The notes: generated by a model from the letters alone, not told the origin. A DNA stretch of 64,000 nucleotides from Bacilli bacterium (GCA_017548925.1 JAFYYX010000001.1:672852-736851); one strand, 5' to 3'; counted from the stretch's first letter, positions 39,181 through 48,354 are shown. Translations and numbers: made by a program.

Positions 39181-42119
39181 TATTTATCTTCAAGTTTTAC
39201 ACTAACAATTTTTGATACACCAGATTCTTGCATTGTAATACCATACAAAATATCAGCATATTCCATTGTTCTCTTTTTATGTGTAATTAAAATAAATTGA
39301 CTCTTATCTTTCTTACTTGCAATATATTCACCAAATGTATCAACATTTGCTTCGTCTAGTGCAGCTTCTGCTTCATCTAAAATAATAAACGGAACAGTTT
39401 TAACATTAAGAATAGCAAATAAAAGTGCAATTGCAGTAAGTGTCTTCTCTCCTCCACTTAGTGAAATAATTGAATTAAGTTTCTTTCCAGGAGGTTCAGC
39501 AATAATTTCTATTCCAGTTGTTAAAATATTTTCAGGATCAGTAAGTTTAAGTATACCTTTTCCACCTTTAAATAGCGTTTTAAATACTTTAGAGAACTCT
39601 TCACTAATCTTATTAAATGTTACTTCAAATTTATCAATCATGATCTTATCCATTTCTTCGATAACATCAAGTAGTTCTTGACTAGCTACCTCTAAATCTT
39701 CTTGTTGTTTAGTTAAGAATTCATATCTTTGACCAAGTCTTTCGTATTCAGCAATAGCTCCAACGTTTACTTCACCTAAACTATTAATATCTCTTTTAAT
39801 AGAATTAACTTTACTTCTAGCTTCTTTTTCATCAATATCTAAATGATACTCAAGTTTAGCTTTTTCATAAGTTAATTGATAGTTTTCTGATAAATTAAGC
39901 AGTAAGTTATCAAGTTTAACATCAAACTTACCTATTTTAATTTCTTTTTCTTTAAGTTCATTAGAAATTCTATTATATTCAGAATTTTGGCTTCGAAGTT
40001 TATTTTCTTCTTCAAGTAAATTATTACTTACTTCTAATTTTTTATCTTGAATACCTTTAAGTTCTTTTTCAAGTAATTCCTTACTTGTTAACTTAGAAGT
40101 ATATTCTTTCATAATTTTATCAATTTCACTATCAAGTTTATTACCAAGAAGTGATTCTTGAGCTTTAATCGATTCTTTTACTTTATCAATATTATTATTA
40201 ATATCATTTAAACTGTTAATCTTTTGATCTATAACTTCATTAAATGAAATTACTTTCTTTTCAGTTTCTAGAATATTATTATTAATAATTTCTTCTTCTT
40301 CATTGGTTTTATCTAATTCTTTACTTAAATCAATTTCTTGTTTTTTATAATTTTCTAAATCATACTTAAGTTTTTCAAGTTCATTTTTCTCAGAAATAAA
40401 TGATTTTTTCTTAGTTGTTCCACCAGTAATAGAACCACCAGCATGAAGGATTTCTCCATCAAGAGTAACTATTCTATATTTATATTCAATGATTCTACCA
40501 ATCATATTCATAGAATCAATATTATCAACAACTATTACATTACCAACTTGGTTATCAATAACATCTCTATATTTAGCTTCGCAATTAACTAAATTATTTA
40601 AAGTATTAATATAACCATTAACACTACCTAATCTCTCAATAATGTCATTATCTACATATCTAGGTTTAATAATATTAATTGGGAAGAATGTTGCTTTACC
40701 AAGTTTATTTTCTTTTAAAAATTCAATAGCATTTTTAATAACTTTTTCATCTTCAGCAACTAAGAAGTTAGTTCCAGCTCCAAGTGCAGTTTCAAGTGCT
40801 TGTTCATATTTTTCATCAGTTTCAACAAGCGATGAAATAGTTCCATAAATTTTACTAAATCTAGGGTTACTTAAAATAGATTGAACTGCATAAGGAAGCT
40901 TAGCATTAGACATTATGTTATTTTCTAATATATCTATTTTGTTTTCAGTATTTAATATAGTTTTATTTAATTCTTGAATTTTAGTAATCAAACTTGTTTT
41001 ATTTACTTTTAAAGTAAGTAAATCATTTTCATATTCTTGTTTAGTTTTAAGTGATGCATTATATTTTCCTTTAAATGTATTAATATCAGCTTCTAAAACA
41101 GATTTGTCTTTTTCATAATTAGAAATTTCTTCTTTAGCTGATAAAATAAAACTTGCAACTTGATCAGAATTATATTCATATTTTTTTCGTTCAAGCATCA
41201 TGTCTTTATCCGCATTAAGTTTAGCAAGTTCATTATTAGCTTTAATTAATTCTATATTTTTCTCATTAATATTTTCTTCTAACTTAGTAATTTCTAATTT
41301 TAAAGACTCAATTAGTGCATTATTTGTATTTGATAAAGATTCCTTATCAAGTAATTCTTCAGATAAAGTATCTATATCCATTTTAAGTGTTTGATATTCA
41401 TTATTAATTGTAGAAATATCATTAGTAATTAAACCAATTTCTATTTCTTTTAATTCATCTTTTAAAGCTACATATCTTTTTGCTATTTCACTTTGTTCTT
41501 TAAGTGGTTCAACAGTTGTTTTTAACTCATCAATAACTAAATTTATTCTAAGAAGATTTTCTTTAGTTTTATCAAGTTTTCTTAAAGATTCTTCTTTTCT
41601 CTTTTTATATTTTAAAACTCCTGCAGCTTCTTCAAATATGGTTCTTCTTGCTTCTGGTTTAGAATTAATAACATCGGCAATATTACCTTGACTAATAATA
41701 TTAAATGAATCATTACCGGCTCCACTATCAATAAATAGATTAGTAATATCTTTAAGTCTTACTTTAGATCCATTAATTAAATATTCATTTTCACCAGATC
41801 TATAAACAATTCTTTTAATTTCAATTTCAGTAAAATCAGAATTAAAGTAGTGATCAGTATTATCAAATGTTAAAGCAACCATTGCTCTTGATTGCATTGG
41901 TCTATCTTTAGAACCAGAAAAAATAACATCTGTCATGTTATCTGATCCACGCAATGATTTAACTGATTGTTCTCCTAAAACCCATCTAACAGCATCAACG
42001 ATATTACTTTTACCAGAGCCATTTGGTCCAACGATAGCAGTAATACCATCTTTTATTTCTAAATCAAGTTTATCAGCAAAAGATTTAAAACCTTGGGCTT
42101 TAATACTTTTTAAATACAT
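39180..42119 (-). CDS. smc: Chromosome segregation ATPase SMC (short form)
   Basis: Condensin core subunit. N-terminal head with Walker A (VGPNGSGKSNIVDAVRWVLG), a hinge near residues 400-560 (GTISSLVETDEKYEQALETA ... GGSITGGTTKKKS), and a C-terminal head with the ABC signature LSGGEKTLTAIALLFAI and Walker B FIILDEAEAALD. Total 979 residues; Bacillus SMC is about 1,190, so each coiled-coil arm is some 100 residues shorter. It lies directly after rnc, the usual rnc-smc order. Confidence 0.96.
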   Translation of the reverse strand: MYLKSIKAQGFKSFADKLDLEIKDGITAIVGPNGSGKSNIVDAVRWVLGEQSVKSLRGSDNMTDVIFSGSKDRPMQSRAMVALTFDNTDHYFNSDFTEIEIKRIVYRSGENEYLINGSKVRLKDITNLFIDSGAGNDSFNIISQGNIADVINSKPEARRTIFEEAAGVLKYKKRKEESLRKLDKTKENLLRINLVIDELKTTVEPLKEQSEIAKRYVALKDELKEIEIGLITNDISTINNEYQTLKMDIDTLSEELLDKESLSNTNNALIESLKLEITKLEENINEKNIELIKANNELAKLNADKDMMLERKKYEYNSDQVASFILSAKEEISNYEKDKSVLEADINTFKGKYNASLKTKQEYENDLLTLKVNKTSLITKIQELNKTILNTENKIDILENNIMSNAKLPYAVQSILSNPRFSKIYGTISSLVETDEKYEQALETALGAGTNFLVAEDEKVIKNAIEFLKENKLGKATFFPINIIKPRYVDNDIIERLGSVNGYINTLNNLVNCEAKYRDVIDNQVGNVIVVDNIDSMNMIGRIIEYKYRIVTLDGEILHAGGSITGGTTKKKSFISEKNELEKLKYDLENYKKQEIDLSKELDKTNEEEEIINNNILETEKKVISFNEVIDQKINSLNDINNNIDKVKESIKAQESLLGNKLDSEIDKIMKEYTSKLTSKELLEKELKGIQDKKLEVSNNLLEEENKLRSQNSEYNRISNELKEKEIKIGKFDVKLDNLLLNLSENYQLTYEKAKLEYHLDIDEKEARSKVNSIKRDINSLGEVNVGAIAEYERLGQRYEFLTKQQEDLEVASQELLDVIEEMDKIMIDKFEVTFNKISEEFSKVFKTLFKGGKGILKLTDPENILTTGIEIIAEPPGKKLNSIISLSGGEKTLTAIALLFAILNVKTVPFIILDEAEAALDEANVDTFGEYIASKKDKSQFILITHKKRTMEYADILYGITMQESGVSKIVSVKLEDK

Positions 42120-42132
42120 ATTAATTCACCTA

Positions 42133-42780
42133 CTATTTTGCACATTTTGAAAAAGCATCATAAGCAGCATTTTGTTCTGCTTCTTTTTTAGATTTTCCTA
42201 CTCCATGGCCATAAACTATATCATCGATAACAACATCAACTTCAAATGTTTTATCATGAGCAGGCCCATCTTCTTTAACTAATCTATATTCAACAGACTT
42301 TTTATCAGTTTGCACCATTTCTTGAAGTGCAGTTTTATAATCATCAAAGAATTGATATCCTTCTTCAATGTAAGGAATTATAACTTCATGAATATATTTT
42401 TTAGCAGTCATAAAACCTTGATCTAAATAAATAGCGCCAAGAATTGCCTCAAAAACATCAGCAACAATAGTATCATTTAAGTTATTCATTTGACCATGAC
42501 CAAGTTTAATATATGGAATATAACCTACTTTTTTAGCATACTCAGCACAGGCTTTTTCACATACATAACTAGCTCTAGTTTTACTCATTACACCTTCTGG
42601 TAAATCAGTAGTTTTATATAAATATTCACTAATTATTACTTGTAAAACAGCATCTCCCAAATATTCTAATCTTTCATAGTTTTCACATTCGTGTTCATTA
42701 GAATATGAACTATGAGTAAGAGCAATATCTAAAAGTTTACCATCATTAATTTTAATACCATATTTTTCTAGAAAATTCAT
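42133..42780 (-). CDS. rnc: Ribonuclease III
   Basis: Cuts double-stranded RNA in rRNA and mRNA maturation. 215 residues: catalytic signature NYERLEYLGDAVLQ, the second acidic cluster DVFEAILGAIYLDQG, and a C-terminal dsRNA-binding domain (KTALQEMVQTDKKSVEYRLV ... GVGKSKKEAEQNAA). Operon with smc (13-base gap). Confidence 0.97.
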   Translation of the reverse strand: MNFLEKYGIKINDGKLLDIALTHSSYSNEHECENYERLEYLGDAVLQVIISEYLYKTTDLPEGVMSKTRASYVCEKACAEYAKKVGYIPYIKLGHGQMNNLNDTIVADVFEAILGAIYLDQGFMTAKKYIHEVIIPYIEEGYQFFDDYKTALQEMVQTDKKSVEYRLVKEDGPAHDKTFEVDVVIDDIVYGHGVGKSKKEAEQNAAYDAFSKCAK

Positions 42781-42891
42781 ATTATCAATCCTTATTTAAA
42801 ACTAAAACTATTATAACAAATATAAAAGAAAAAATCTAAAGATATTTTACAATTACAATAATTTATAGTACAATTTATAAAGGTGAGATAA

Positions 42892-43098
42892 TTGAAAAAG
42901 ATTGTTATATTCTTTATAAGGTGCTACCAAGCAATACCATTTGCATCTCACAAAATGTGTCGTTTTACTCCTACTTGCTCACAATATATGATTGATGCAA
43001 TCAATAAATATGGTGTAAGAAAAGGAATAAAACTAGGACTTAAAAGATTAAAAAGATGTCGCCCAGGTGGTGACTTTGGGTATGACCCAGTTAAATAA
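42892..43098 (+). CDS. yidD: Membrane protein insertion efficiency factor YidD
   Basis: 68 residues with the complete family pattern: [26 protein letters not shown] and [12 protein letters not shown]. It helps YidC/Oxa1 insertion. It starts with TTG at 42892; AGGTGA lies six bases upstream. Its end overlaps the longest possible frame of the next gene, but the true start of that gene is further downstream. Confidence 0.95.
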   Translation: MKKIVIFFIRCYQAIPFASHKMCRFTPTCSQYMIDAINKYGVRKGIKLGLKRLKRCRPGGDFGYDPVK

Positions 43099-43117
43099 AA
43101 AGGAGCAAAAATTAAAT

Positions 43118-43993
43118 ATGAAAAAAATATTACTAAGTATACTTTTAATTAGTTGTACAGTTCTAACAACTGGTTGTTTTAATAAAAAGAACATGGAAGA
43201 AATTAGCATAAATACTACAGTTTACCCAATTACATTTATTGCAAATACTTTATATAATGAAAATGCAACAATTAACAGTATTTATCCTAACGGCGTTAAT
43301 TTTAATAAATTTAAATTAACTGAAAAACAAACTGAAGAATATGCAAAAGCTGATATTTTTATTTATAATGGATTAACTAAAGAAAAAGAATATGCTAAAA
43401 ATTTTATAAATAAAAATAAAAAAATATCAATTATTGATATTTCATATGGATTAAAGTATAAATATGGTGTTGAAGAATTATGGCTTGCTCCAAACAACTT
43501 CTTAATGATCACAAAAAATATTAGAGATAGTCTAAAAAATTATGTAACGAATAAATACACAAAGAAAAAAATTGATAAAAACTATGAAAAACTTGCAGAA
43601 ACAATTTCAATAATGGATGCAGATTTAAGAACTATTGCTAAAAATGCAGCTGCTAATGATAAAAATACTATTGTTACATCAAATGATACATTAAAATTCT
43701 TAACTCATTATGGATTTAATGTTATATCACTAATTGATGAGGAAAATGGTAAAAATAATAATTTAAATAACTTAAAGAGTAATTTTAAAAATGGTAAATA
43801 TACAACAATATTTATGTTAAGTGATGACGAAGAAACTGAATTAATTAAAAATTTAAAAGATAATTATAAAGCTAAAGTTGTTGTCGTTGATAGTATGATT
43901 TCTTTATCAAAAGAAAATGTTGAAGCTGGTAATGACTACATCATGATTATGAATAATTTCCTTGAAAATTTAAGAACAGTTACATCAAATTAA
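43118..43993 (+). CDS. ZnuA-like (SBP_bac_9) lipoprotein lacking the metal-binding histidines
   Basis: About 291 residues. Lipoprotein signal with lipobox LTTGC (Cys near residue 20). The body follows the zinc/manganese ABC-transporter binding fold: TTVYPITFIANTLYN, ADIFIYNGL, LWLAPNNFLMITKNI, TSNDTLKFLTHYGF and KVVVVDSM. At the usual ligand sites the histidines are gone: the PHDFEPT-type loop reads NFNKFKLT, the D-P-H-x-W-L site reads EELWLAP, and the S-H-x-A-F site reads SNDTLKF. No transporter genes are adjacent. The ATG at 43118 follows AAAGGAG. Confidence 0.75.
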   Translation: MKKILLSILLISCTVLTTGCFNKKNMEEISINTTVYPITFIANTLYNENATINSIYPNGVNFNKFKLTEKQTEEYAKADIFIYNGLTKEKEYAKNFINKNKKISIIDISYGLKYKYGVEELWLAPNNFLMITKNIRDSLKNYVTNKYTKKKIDKNYEKLAETISIMDADLRTIAKNAAANDKNTIVTSNDTLKFLTHYGFNVISLIDEENGKNNNLNNLKSNFKNGKYTTIFMLSDDEETELIKNLKDNYKAKVVVVDSMISLSKENVEAGNDYIMIMNNFLENLRTVTSN

Positions 43994-44017
43994 AGGCCTT
44001 ATAAAGGTCTTTTTTTA

Positions 44018-44046
44018 TTGACTAAAAGCATATAATATTATAAAAT
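44018..44046 (+). promoter_or_regulatory. Promoter of tRNA-Ser
   Basis: TTGACT at 44018-44023, 17-base spacer, TAAAAT at 44041-44046; the tRNA begins 20 bases later. Confidence 0.7.
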
Positions 44047-44065
44047 TATTTTATGACTTGGTTAT

Positions 44066-44157
44066 GGAGCAGTACTCAAGAGGCTGAAGAGGCGCCCCTG
44101 CTAAGGGTGTAGGTCGGGTTTCCTGGCGCGAGAGTTCAAATCTCTCCTGCTCCGCCA
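44066..44157 (+). tRNA. tRNA-Ser (anticodon GCT)
   Basis: 92-base class II tRNA with encoded CCA. Acceptor GGAGCAG pairs with CTGCTCC; the anticodon loop CTGCTAA (44098-44104) gives GCT, reading AGC/AGT; a long variable arm follows. Confidence 0.97.
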
Positions 44158-44172
44158 CTTATTAAGTCAAAT

Positions 44173-44200
44173 AACTTATACGAAAGTATAAGTTTTTTTA
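44173..44200 (+). terminator. Terminator of tRNA-Ser
   Basis: 9-base stem (44173-44181 with 44186-44194), GAAA tetraloop, T-run. Confidence 0.9.
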
Positions 44201-44214
44201 TTAAATAAAGAAGA

Positions 44215-44232
44215 TTGAACTTAAGTGTTCAA
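44215..44232 (-). terminator. Hairpin after the riboswitch-controlled lipoprotein gene
   Basis: TTGAAC/GTTCAA stem (44215-44220 with 44227-44232), three bases past the stop. Short, so termination is likely but not certain. Confidence 0.55.
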
Positions 44233-44234
44233 CC

Positions 44235-44663
44235 TTATCTAGTTCTTTGTGTATCTTCAGTATTAGCTGTTAAAACTCTACCAATAATATTGTATACTGC
44301 TTCTTCTTTTGTATCTTTATTTCGAAGCAGTTCAATATCATCTTCAACAATATATGCAGAAATTTGTTCAACTTTAACAATATCATATTGTTGAAAACTA
44401 TTATCATGAGTTTCTTCATCATTACTTTGATAACAAATCTCGGATACTACGCTTTTATAAACACGTACACGACCCCAAGAAGTAAATGTAGTTGCAATAT
44501 CTTTTGAATCATCACTAAATGTTACTACAACTGTATTGTCAAGTATTGTATTATCAAGAACAGAAACATCGTCATCCTTGCATCCACTAATAAAAGTTGC
44601 CATTAAAGAACTAGCTAAGATAGTTGATGCAACTTTTATCTTAACATCATTTTTTCTAACCAT
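44235..44663 (-). CDS. Small lipoprotein of unknown function behind a candidate riboswitch
   Basis: About 142 residues. Signal peptide with lipobox FISGC (Cys near 28), then an acidic domain (KDDDVSVLDNTILDNTVVV; TSWGRVRVYKSVVSEICYQSND; DIVKVEQISAYIVEDDIELL). No family recognised. I prefer the ATG at 44663 with AGGAGG upstream; the 15-residue longer start overlaps the leader terminator. The 5' leader holds a riboswitch-like element and a terminator, so expression is probably ligand-controlled. Confidence 0.75.
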   Translation of the reverse strand: MVRKNDVKIKVASTILASSLMATFISGCKDDDVSVLDNTILDNTVVVTFSDDSKDIATTFTSWGRVRVYKSVVSEICYQSNDEETHDNSFQQYDIVKVEQISAYIVEDDIELLRNKDTKEEAVYNIIGRVLTANTEDTQRTR

Positions 44664-44714
44664 ATCAATACCTCCTTTTCTTTTAATAGAAGTCTTCTTG
44701 ATATTCATAAAAAA

Positions 44715-44835
44715 ACAAGACTTCTACATTTTGTAAAAAGTCTTGTCCAAATGTTTTAGTCATTTTAGTGACGCGATATTTCTATGTGCTGACGCATCAA
44801 CTACGTTTAAGGACTACTCCCTTTTTGTTGTGAAA
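44715..44835 (-). promoter_or_regulatory. Candidate yybP-ykoY-type (Mn2+) riboswitch with overlapping terminator
   Basis: Read on the minus strand from about 44831: GGGAGTAGTCC, then GCGTCAGCAC in an internal loop, then a closing GGAC that pairs with GTCC. GGGAGTAG and CGTCA-CAC resemble the L1 and L3 metal-binding loops of manganese riboswitches. The closing GGAC runs directly into the 5' arm of a terminator (ACAAGACTT at 44715-44723 with 44738-44746, then T-run), so forming the aptamer could block termination. Assignment is by motif recall without a covariance search. Confidence 0.6.
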
Positions 44836-44887
44836 TATATTACCATAAACTGTTTAAAAAGTAAATATCATTTAGAGCGCACAAAAA

Positions 44888-44912
44888 AACTCCTATTTCT
44901 AGGAGTTATTTT
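44888..44912 (-). terminator. Terminator of the Lys-Ile-Glu tRNA cluster
   Basis: 8-base stem (44888-44895 with 44900-44907), TTTC loop, T-run on the minus strand. Confidence 0.88.
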
Positions 44913-44917
44913 TTAAT

Positions 44918-44994
44918 TGGTGACCCGTACGGGATTTGAACCCATGAATGCATGCGTGAAAGGCATGTGTGTTAAACCTCTTCACCAACGGGCC
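44918..44994 (-). tRNA. tRNA-Glu (anticodon TTC)
   Basis: 77 bases including CCA. Acceptor GGCCCGT pairs with ACGGGTC; anticodon loop CTTTCAC gives TTC. Confidence 0.96.
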
Positions 44995-45001
44995 ATCAAA
45001 A

Positions 45002-45078
<77 letters not shown>

Positions 45079-45146
45079 ATTTTGTGGAAACCTATTTAAT
45101 TTTATAATATTTCGTTTAAATATGCAAGATATTTTTAAACAACAAA

Positions 45147-45222
45147 TGGTGTCCCCTTAGGGATTCGAACCCTAGACCCATTGATTAAGAGTCAATTGCT
45201 CTACCAACTGAGCTAAGGAGAC
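45147..45222 (-). tRNA. tRNA-Lys (anticodon CTT)
   Basis: 76 bases including CCA. Anticodon stem ATTGA/TCAAT closes the loop CTCTTAA, giving CTT. A CTT lysine tRNA implies a separate TTT isoacceptor elsewhere in such an AT-rich genome. Confidence 0.94.
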
Positions 45223-45276
45223 ATAACCAATTGCTTTTTAATTATATCATATTTTTACGAAAATAAAAGGATTTTT

Positions 45277-45921
45277 TTAGTCTACTAGTCGTAAATATGG
45301 TATTCTTTTTAAAATATATTCATCTGTATAATATTTATCTAAAAATCTATCCAACTTACTACTTGCAGGTATTTCTTTTGTTCTTGCTCTCATTCTCCAT
45401 ACTGCTATTGTTGATATAGTTGAATTAAAAATAAAGAACACTGATATTATTATTGTACAAACAAGTAATGGCTTTTTAGGTATTTTTGCTAAAACTCTAC
45501 TAAACCATGGATATATAACTTTAAGCCATAATAGTCCAATTAAGCCCCATATTGGTAAATATGGAAGATATACTCTTCCATTTATATCAAGACCCATTTT
45601 TGCATATGTCCACATTCTTGTTTTAAAGAAATATTGAAGCACTAAACTACAGGCATATTCAAATATTCCACCTAAAATACTTCCATATATAAAGATTATC
45701 CAATTTTTTTTATTACGAACAAAATTTAAAAGTAGTGATAAAAGAACTGATCCAAAACCATATATAGGTTTAAATGGTCCATATAATAAACCTTGTTTAT
45801 TTAAAAAGATACCATGTTTAAGAAAATAAAATGACACTTCAAAAATATATCCGGCAATACTACCGATAACAAATATCCATATAAGTTTAGTATATGTCAT
45901 TTTTTCTTCTTTTTTGTCCAT
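45277..45921 (-). CDS. CmpB-type putative ABC transporter permease membrane protein (PF06541)
   Basis: 214 residues, five or six helices. The family pattern is clear: a GSIAGYIFEVSFYFLKHG start, GLLYGPFKPIYGFGS, and a third segment with GSILGGIFEYACSLVLQYFF and W-x-Y. Despite the family name a transport role is unproven. A soluble basic tail (residues 180-214) ends the protein. Confidence 0.82.
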   Translation of the reverse strand: MDKKEEKMTYTKLIWIFVIGSIAGYIFEVSFYFLKHGIFLNKQGLLYGPFKPIYGFGSVLLSLLLNFVRNKKNWIIFIYGSILGGIFEYACSLVLQYFFKTRMWTYAKMGLDINGRVYLPYLPIWGLIGLLWLKVIYPWFSRVLAKIPKKPLLVCTIIISVFFIFNSTISTIAVWRMRARTKEIPASSKLDRFLDKYYTDEYILKRIPYLRLVD

Positions 45922-46006
45922 AATACCACACCTAGATTTATTATATCAAAGATAAATAATTATGCAATTTAATTTATATATGCTATAATTTACTTAGGTG
46001 AAGTAT

Positions 46007-46201
46007 ATGAGAAATCCATTAACTAGATTATTTTATATAGGTGTTTTAGGTTTAGGAATTTCATTTGCAATTGCATTTGATAATTATTTTAGTAAAAGTA
46101 ATACCCTATGGGAATATATAATATCTATTATTCTTGCTGCATTTTCTGCATTTTTTATACTTGAAAGTATACTTATTGGAAAGAAGAAGAAAAAAAAGTA
46201 A
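46007..46201 (+). CDS. Small two-helix membrane protein
   Basis: 64 residues: two helices (LFYIGVLGLGISFAIAF and ISIILAAFSAFFILES) and a tail of six lysines. No family recognised. AGGTGA precedes the ATG at 46007 and a strong terminator follows. Confidence 0.65.
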   Translation: MRNPLTRLFYIGVLGLGISFAIAFDNYFSKSNTLWEYIISIILAAFSAFFILESILIGKKKKKK

Positions 46202-46230
46202 TTTAAGTTTTGTACTTAAATTACTTTTTT
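46192..46230. terminator. Bidirectional terminator between the small membrane protein and pda genes
   Basis: 17-base perfect stem (46192-46208 with 46214-46230), 5-base loop. Confidence 0.92.
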
Positions 46231-47408
46231 TATTTCATACTTTTATATGTTTTATTTACTTCTAAAGTTTTACCCTTTATATTAGCAAGTTCAGATACTG
46301 TAACAACTCTATAGCCTCTAACATAAAGTTCAGGTAAGATTTTTTCAATACCAACTTTAGTTGAGTATTGTAAATCATGCATTAAAACAATATCTCCATC
46401 AGAAACATTATTGATAACAAAATCATATAAATGATTTTCATCTTTATATTTCCAGTCATTAGTATCAACATTCCACAATATAAATGAATAATTAAATGAA
46501 TCTCTTACCTTTTCATTAATAGCTCCATATGGAGGTCTCATTAATTTTAAAGTATCACCAGTAATACTTTTATAAATATTATCAGTTTGTTCCATTTCAG
46601 TAGCAATATCATCTATTTTTTGTTTTTTTAGATTTTTATGGGCCCAACTATGAGATCCAATTTCCATTTTATTATCATATACGTTTTTTACAATGTCTGG
46701 ATTACTAGCCATTAAATTACCTACCATAAAAAATGTGGCTCTCATTTTATTATCATTTAAATAGTTTACTATATCATTAGTGTTTTTCTTATTTGGCCCA
46801 TCATCAAATGTAAAAGCAATATATTTTTTCGTTTCATCATAATCATAACCAGATTCATTTTGATATTCTTCATCAAGATCGTGTTCAAAGTTAAGTAAAT
46901 TACTTATCTCATTAAAATTAATAGTAAGTGATAATTTATCTGTACATACTGGATCAGTTGTAACATTATCATATAAAACTACAAGTGAGTTATTTTTTAA
47001 ATAAACTTCTCTTTTAGTATCAGAATTTTTTATTCCTTCAACAATAAATTTAGGATATTTTTCATATAATAAACGATACTCTACTTCTTTAAATAAATCT
47101 TCTGATTTATTTTTAAATATGGTTTTATAACTAAGTACCTCACCAGAATTTTTATCTATGAAAAAACTTTTAATATCGCCATTATCTTTATGTTGATACA
47201 AAACATTAACAATATCACTGCTAAGTTCTCGTTTACTTACTTCTTTATAGTTATCTCCTATTGAAATAGCTATAGTATTAATACTATTTTTTACATGTTT
47301 TTCACTTAAAATCTTTTTTTCTAAATTAAATTTAGGAATAAAAGATAATAGTAAAACTAATAAAAAAGCAACAATAATTGTAATAATTGAATGAGGTTCT
47401 TTTTTCAT
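46230..47408 (-). CDS. Membrane-anchored polysaccharide deacetylase (NodB/PdaC-like)
   Basis: About 392 residues: N-terminal membrane anchor, an extracytoplasmic DUF3298-like region (about 60-180), then a complete NodB domain: TFDDGP, HSWAH zinc site, RPPYGA, WNVDTNDW and LMHD. Such enzymes deacetylate peptidoglycan or wall glycans, often giving lysozyme resistance; the layout matches PdaC of Bacillus. The ATG at 47408 has AGGAAG upstream. Confidence 0.9.
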   Translation of the reverse strand: MKKEPHSIITIIVAFLLVLLLSFIPKFNLEKKILSEKHVKNSINTIAISIGDNYKEVSKRELSSDIVNVLYQHKDNGDIKSFFIDKNSGEVLSYKTIFKNKSEDLFKEVEYRLLYEKYPKFIVEGIKNSDTKREVYLKNNSLVVLYDNVTTDPVCTDKLSLTINFNEISNLLNFEHDLDEEYQNESGYDYDETKKYIAFTFDDGPNKKNTNDIVNYLNDNKMRATFFMVGNLMASNPDIVKNVYDNKMEIGSHSWAHKNLKKQKIDDIATEMEQTDNIYKSITGDTLKLMRPPYGAINEKVRDSFNYSFILWNVDTNDWKYKDENHLYDFVINNVSDGDIVLMHDLQYSTKVGIEKILPELYVRGYRVVTVSELANIKGKTLEVNKTYKSMK

Positions 47409-47476
47409 ATTTTTACTTCCTTTTAAATAGCTAGTATTAGTATAACGCAAAATAAAAAAATTAAAAATATCAATTT

Positions 47477-48295
47477 TTAATTTTTTATTTTAGTTTCCAA
47501 AAAATTACACTTTTTACAAAGAGGATGTATTCTTTTTCCTTCTTTAAATCCATCAAGCATTTCCTTAAATAACTTATTATCTAATACTTCACTAATATCT
47601 GTATCAAAGATATTACCAAAATTTATCTTTCCTGATGCATCTAAGCAACATGCTGTAATAGTTCCATCTGATAGTATTGCAATATGATCCGTTAATGCAT
47701 AACAAATTCCTTCTATATCAAGACTTTTATCTGCATTATCAGGCCATACAAATTCATTACTAAAATTTAAATATATATTATTATCGAGTTTATTATTTAT
47801 TCCCTTAATAATATTTATATTAAACTTATTATTAAAATAATTAATAATCTCATCAGCATACTTAGTATTTGCCCATAATCTAAAATTTATATAAGTATTT
47901 TTATTATTATTTATTGCATAGTTATATAAATCATCTAAATATTCTTCTAATGATTTATTATATATATCATTATAGCTATGTAGTGATATATTAATTTGTC
48001 TTATATTTTTAGTTTTAATATTATTTATTAAATAACCATTAGTTGTAATATTAATATAAAAATCTTTCGATGCTATATTAATTAACTCGTTAATATCTTT
48101 ATGTAAAAGAGGTTCACCAAGTACATGGAAATATAAATATTTAGTAAATGGTTTTACTTTATCCAATATTATTTTAAATTCATCTACTGATAAAGCTTTT
48201 TTATCTCTATTAGTTTTAATGCAGAAAGGACAATTTAAATTACATATATTAGATATTTCAATATATACTTTTTTAAATCTATCTCTTTTTTCCAT
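47477..48295 (-). CDS. Radical SAM / SPASM domain protein
   Basis: 272 residues. The radical SAM cluster motif is CNLNCPFC near residue 20, with GEPLLHKD as the second family motif. The C-terminal SPASM-like region has the CYALTDH, CCLDASGKINFGNIF and CKKC cysteines for an auxiliary cluster. The target is unknown; no peptide precursor gene is visible next to it. It starts 60 bases after the ddl terminator. Confidence 0.85.
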   Translation of the reverse strand: MEKRDRFKKVYIEISNICNLNCPFCIKTNRDKKALSVDEFKIILDKVKPFTKYLYFHVLGEPLLHKDINELINIASKDFYINITTNGYLINNIKTKNIRQINISLHSYNDIYNKSLEEYLDDLYNYAINNNKNTYINFRLWANTKYADEIINYFNNKFNINIIKGINNKLDNNIYLNFSNEFVWPDNADKSLDIEGICYALTDHIAILSDGTITACCLDASGKINFGNIFDTDISEVLDNKLFKEMLDGFKEGKRIHPLCKKCNFLETKIKN

Positions 48296-48330
48296 ATACT
48301 TATCTCCTTAATAAAACTATTATACAATAA

Positions 48331-48354
48331 AAAAACGAGTTTTAACTCGTTTTT
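48331..48354 (-). terminator. Terminator of the murF-ddl operon
   Basis: 10-base stem (48331-48340 with 48345-48354), 4-base loop, just past the ddl stop. Confidence 0.9.

Noticed and set aside
44773-44835. SRP RNA or preQ1/purine riboswitch at the lipoprotein leader
   Set aside because: The conserved SRP tetraloop region and the purine or preQ1 core elements are absent, while GGGAGTAG and CGTCA point to the yybP-ykoY type.
47477-48295. Peptide-modifying radical SAM (RiPP) cluster
   Set aside because: No short precursor peptide, transporter or protease gene is adjacent; the neighbours are wall-synthesis genes.
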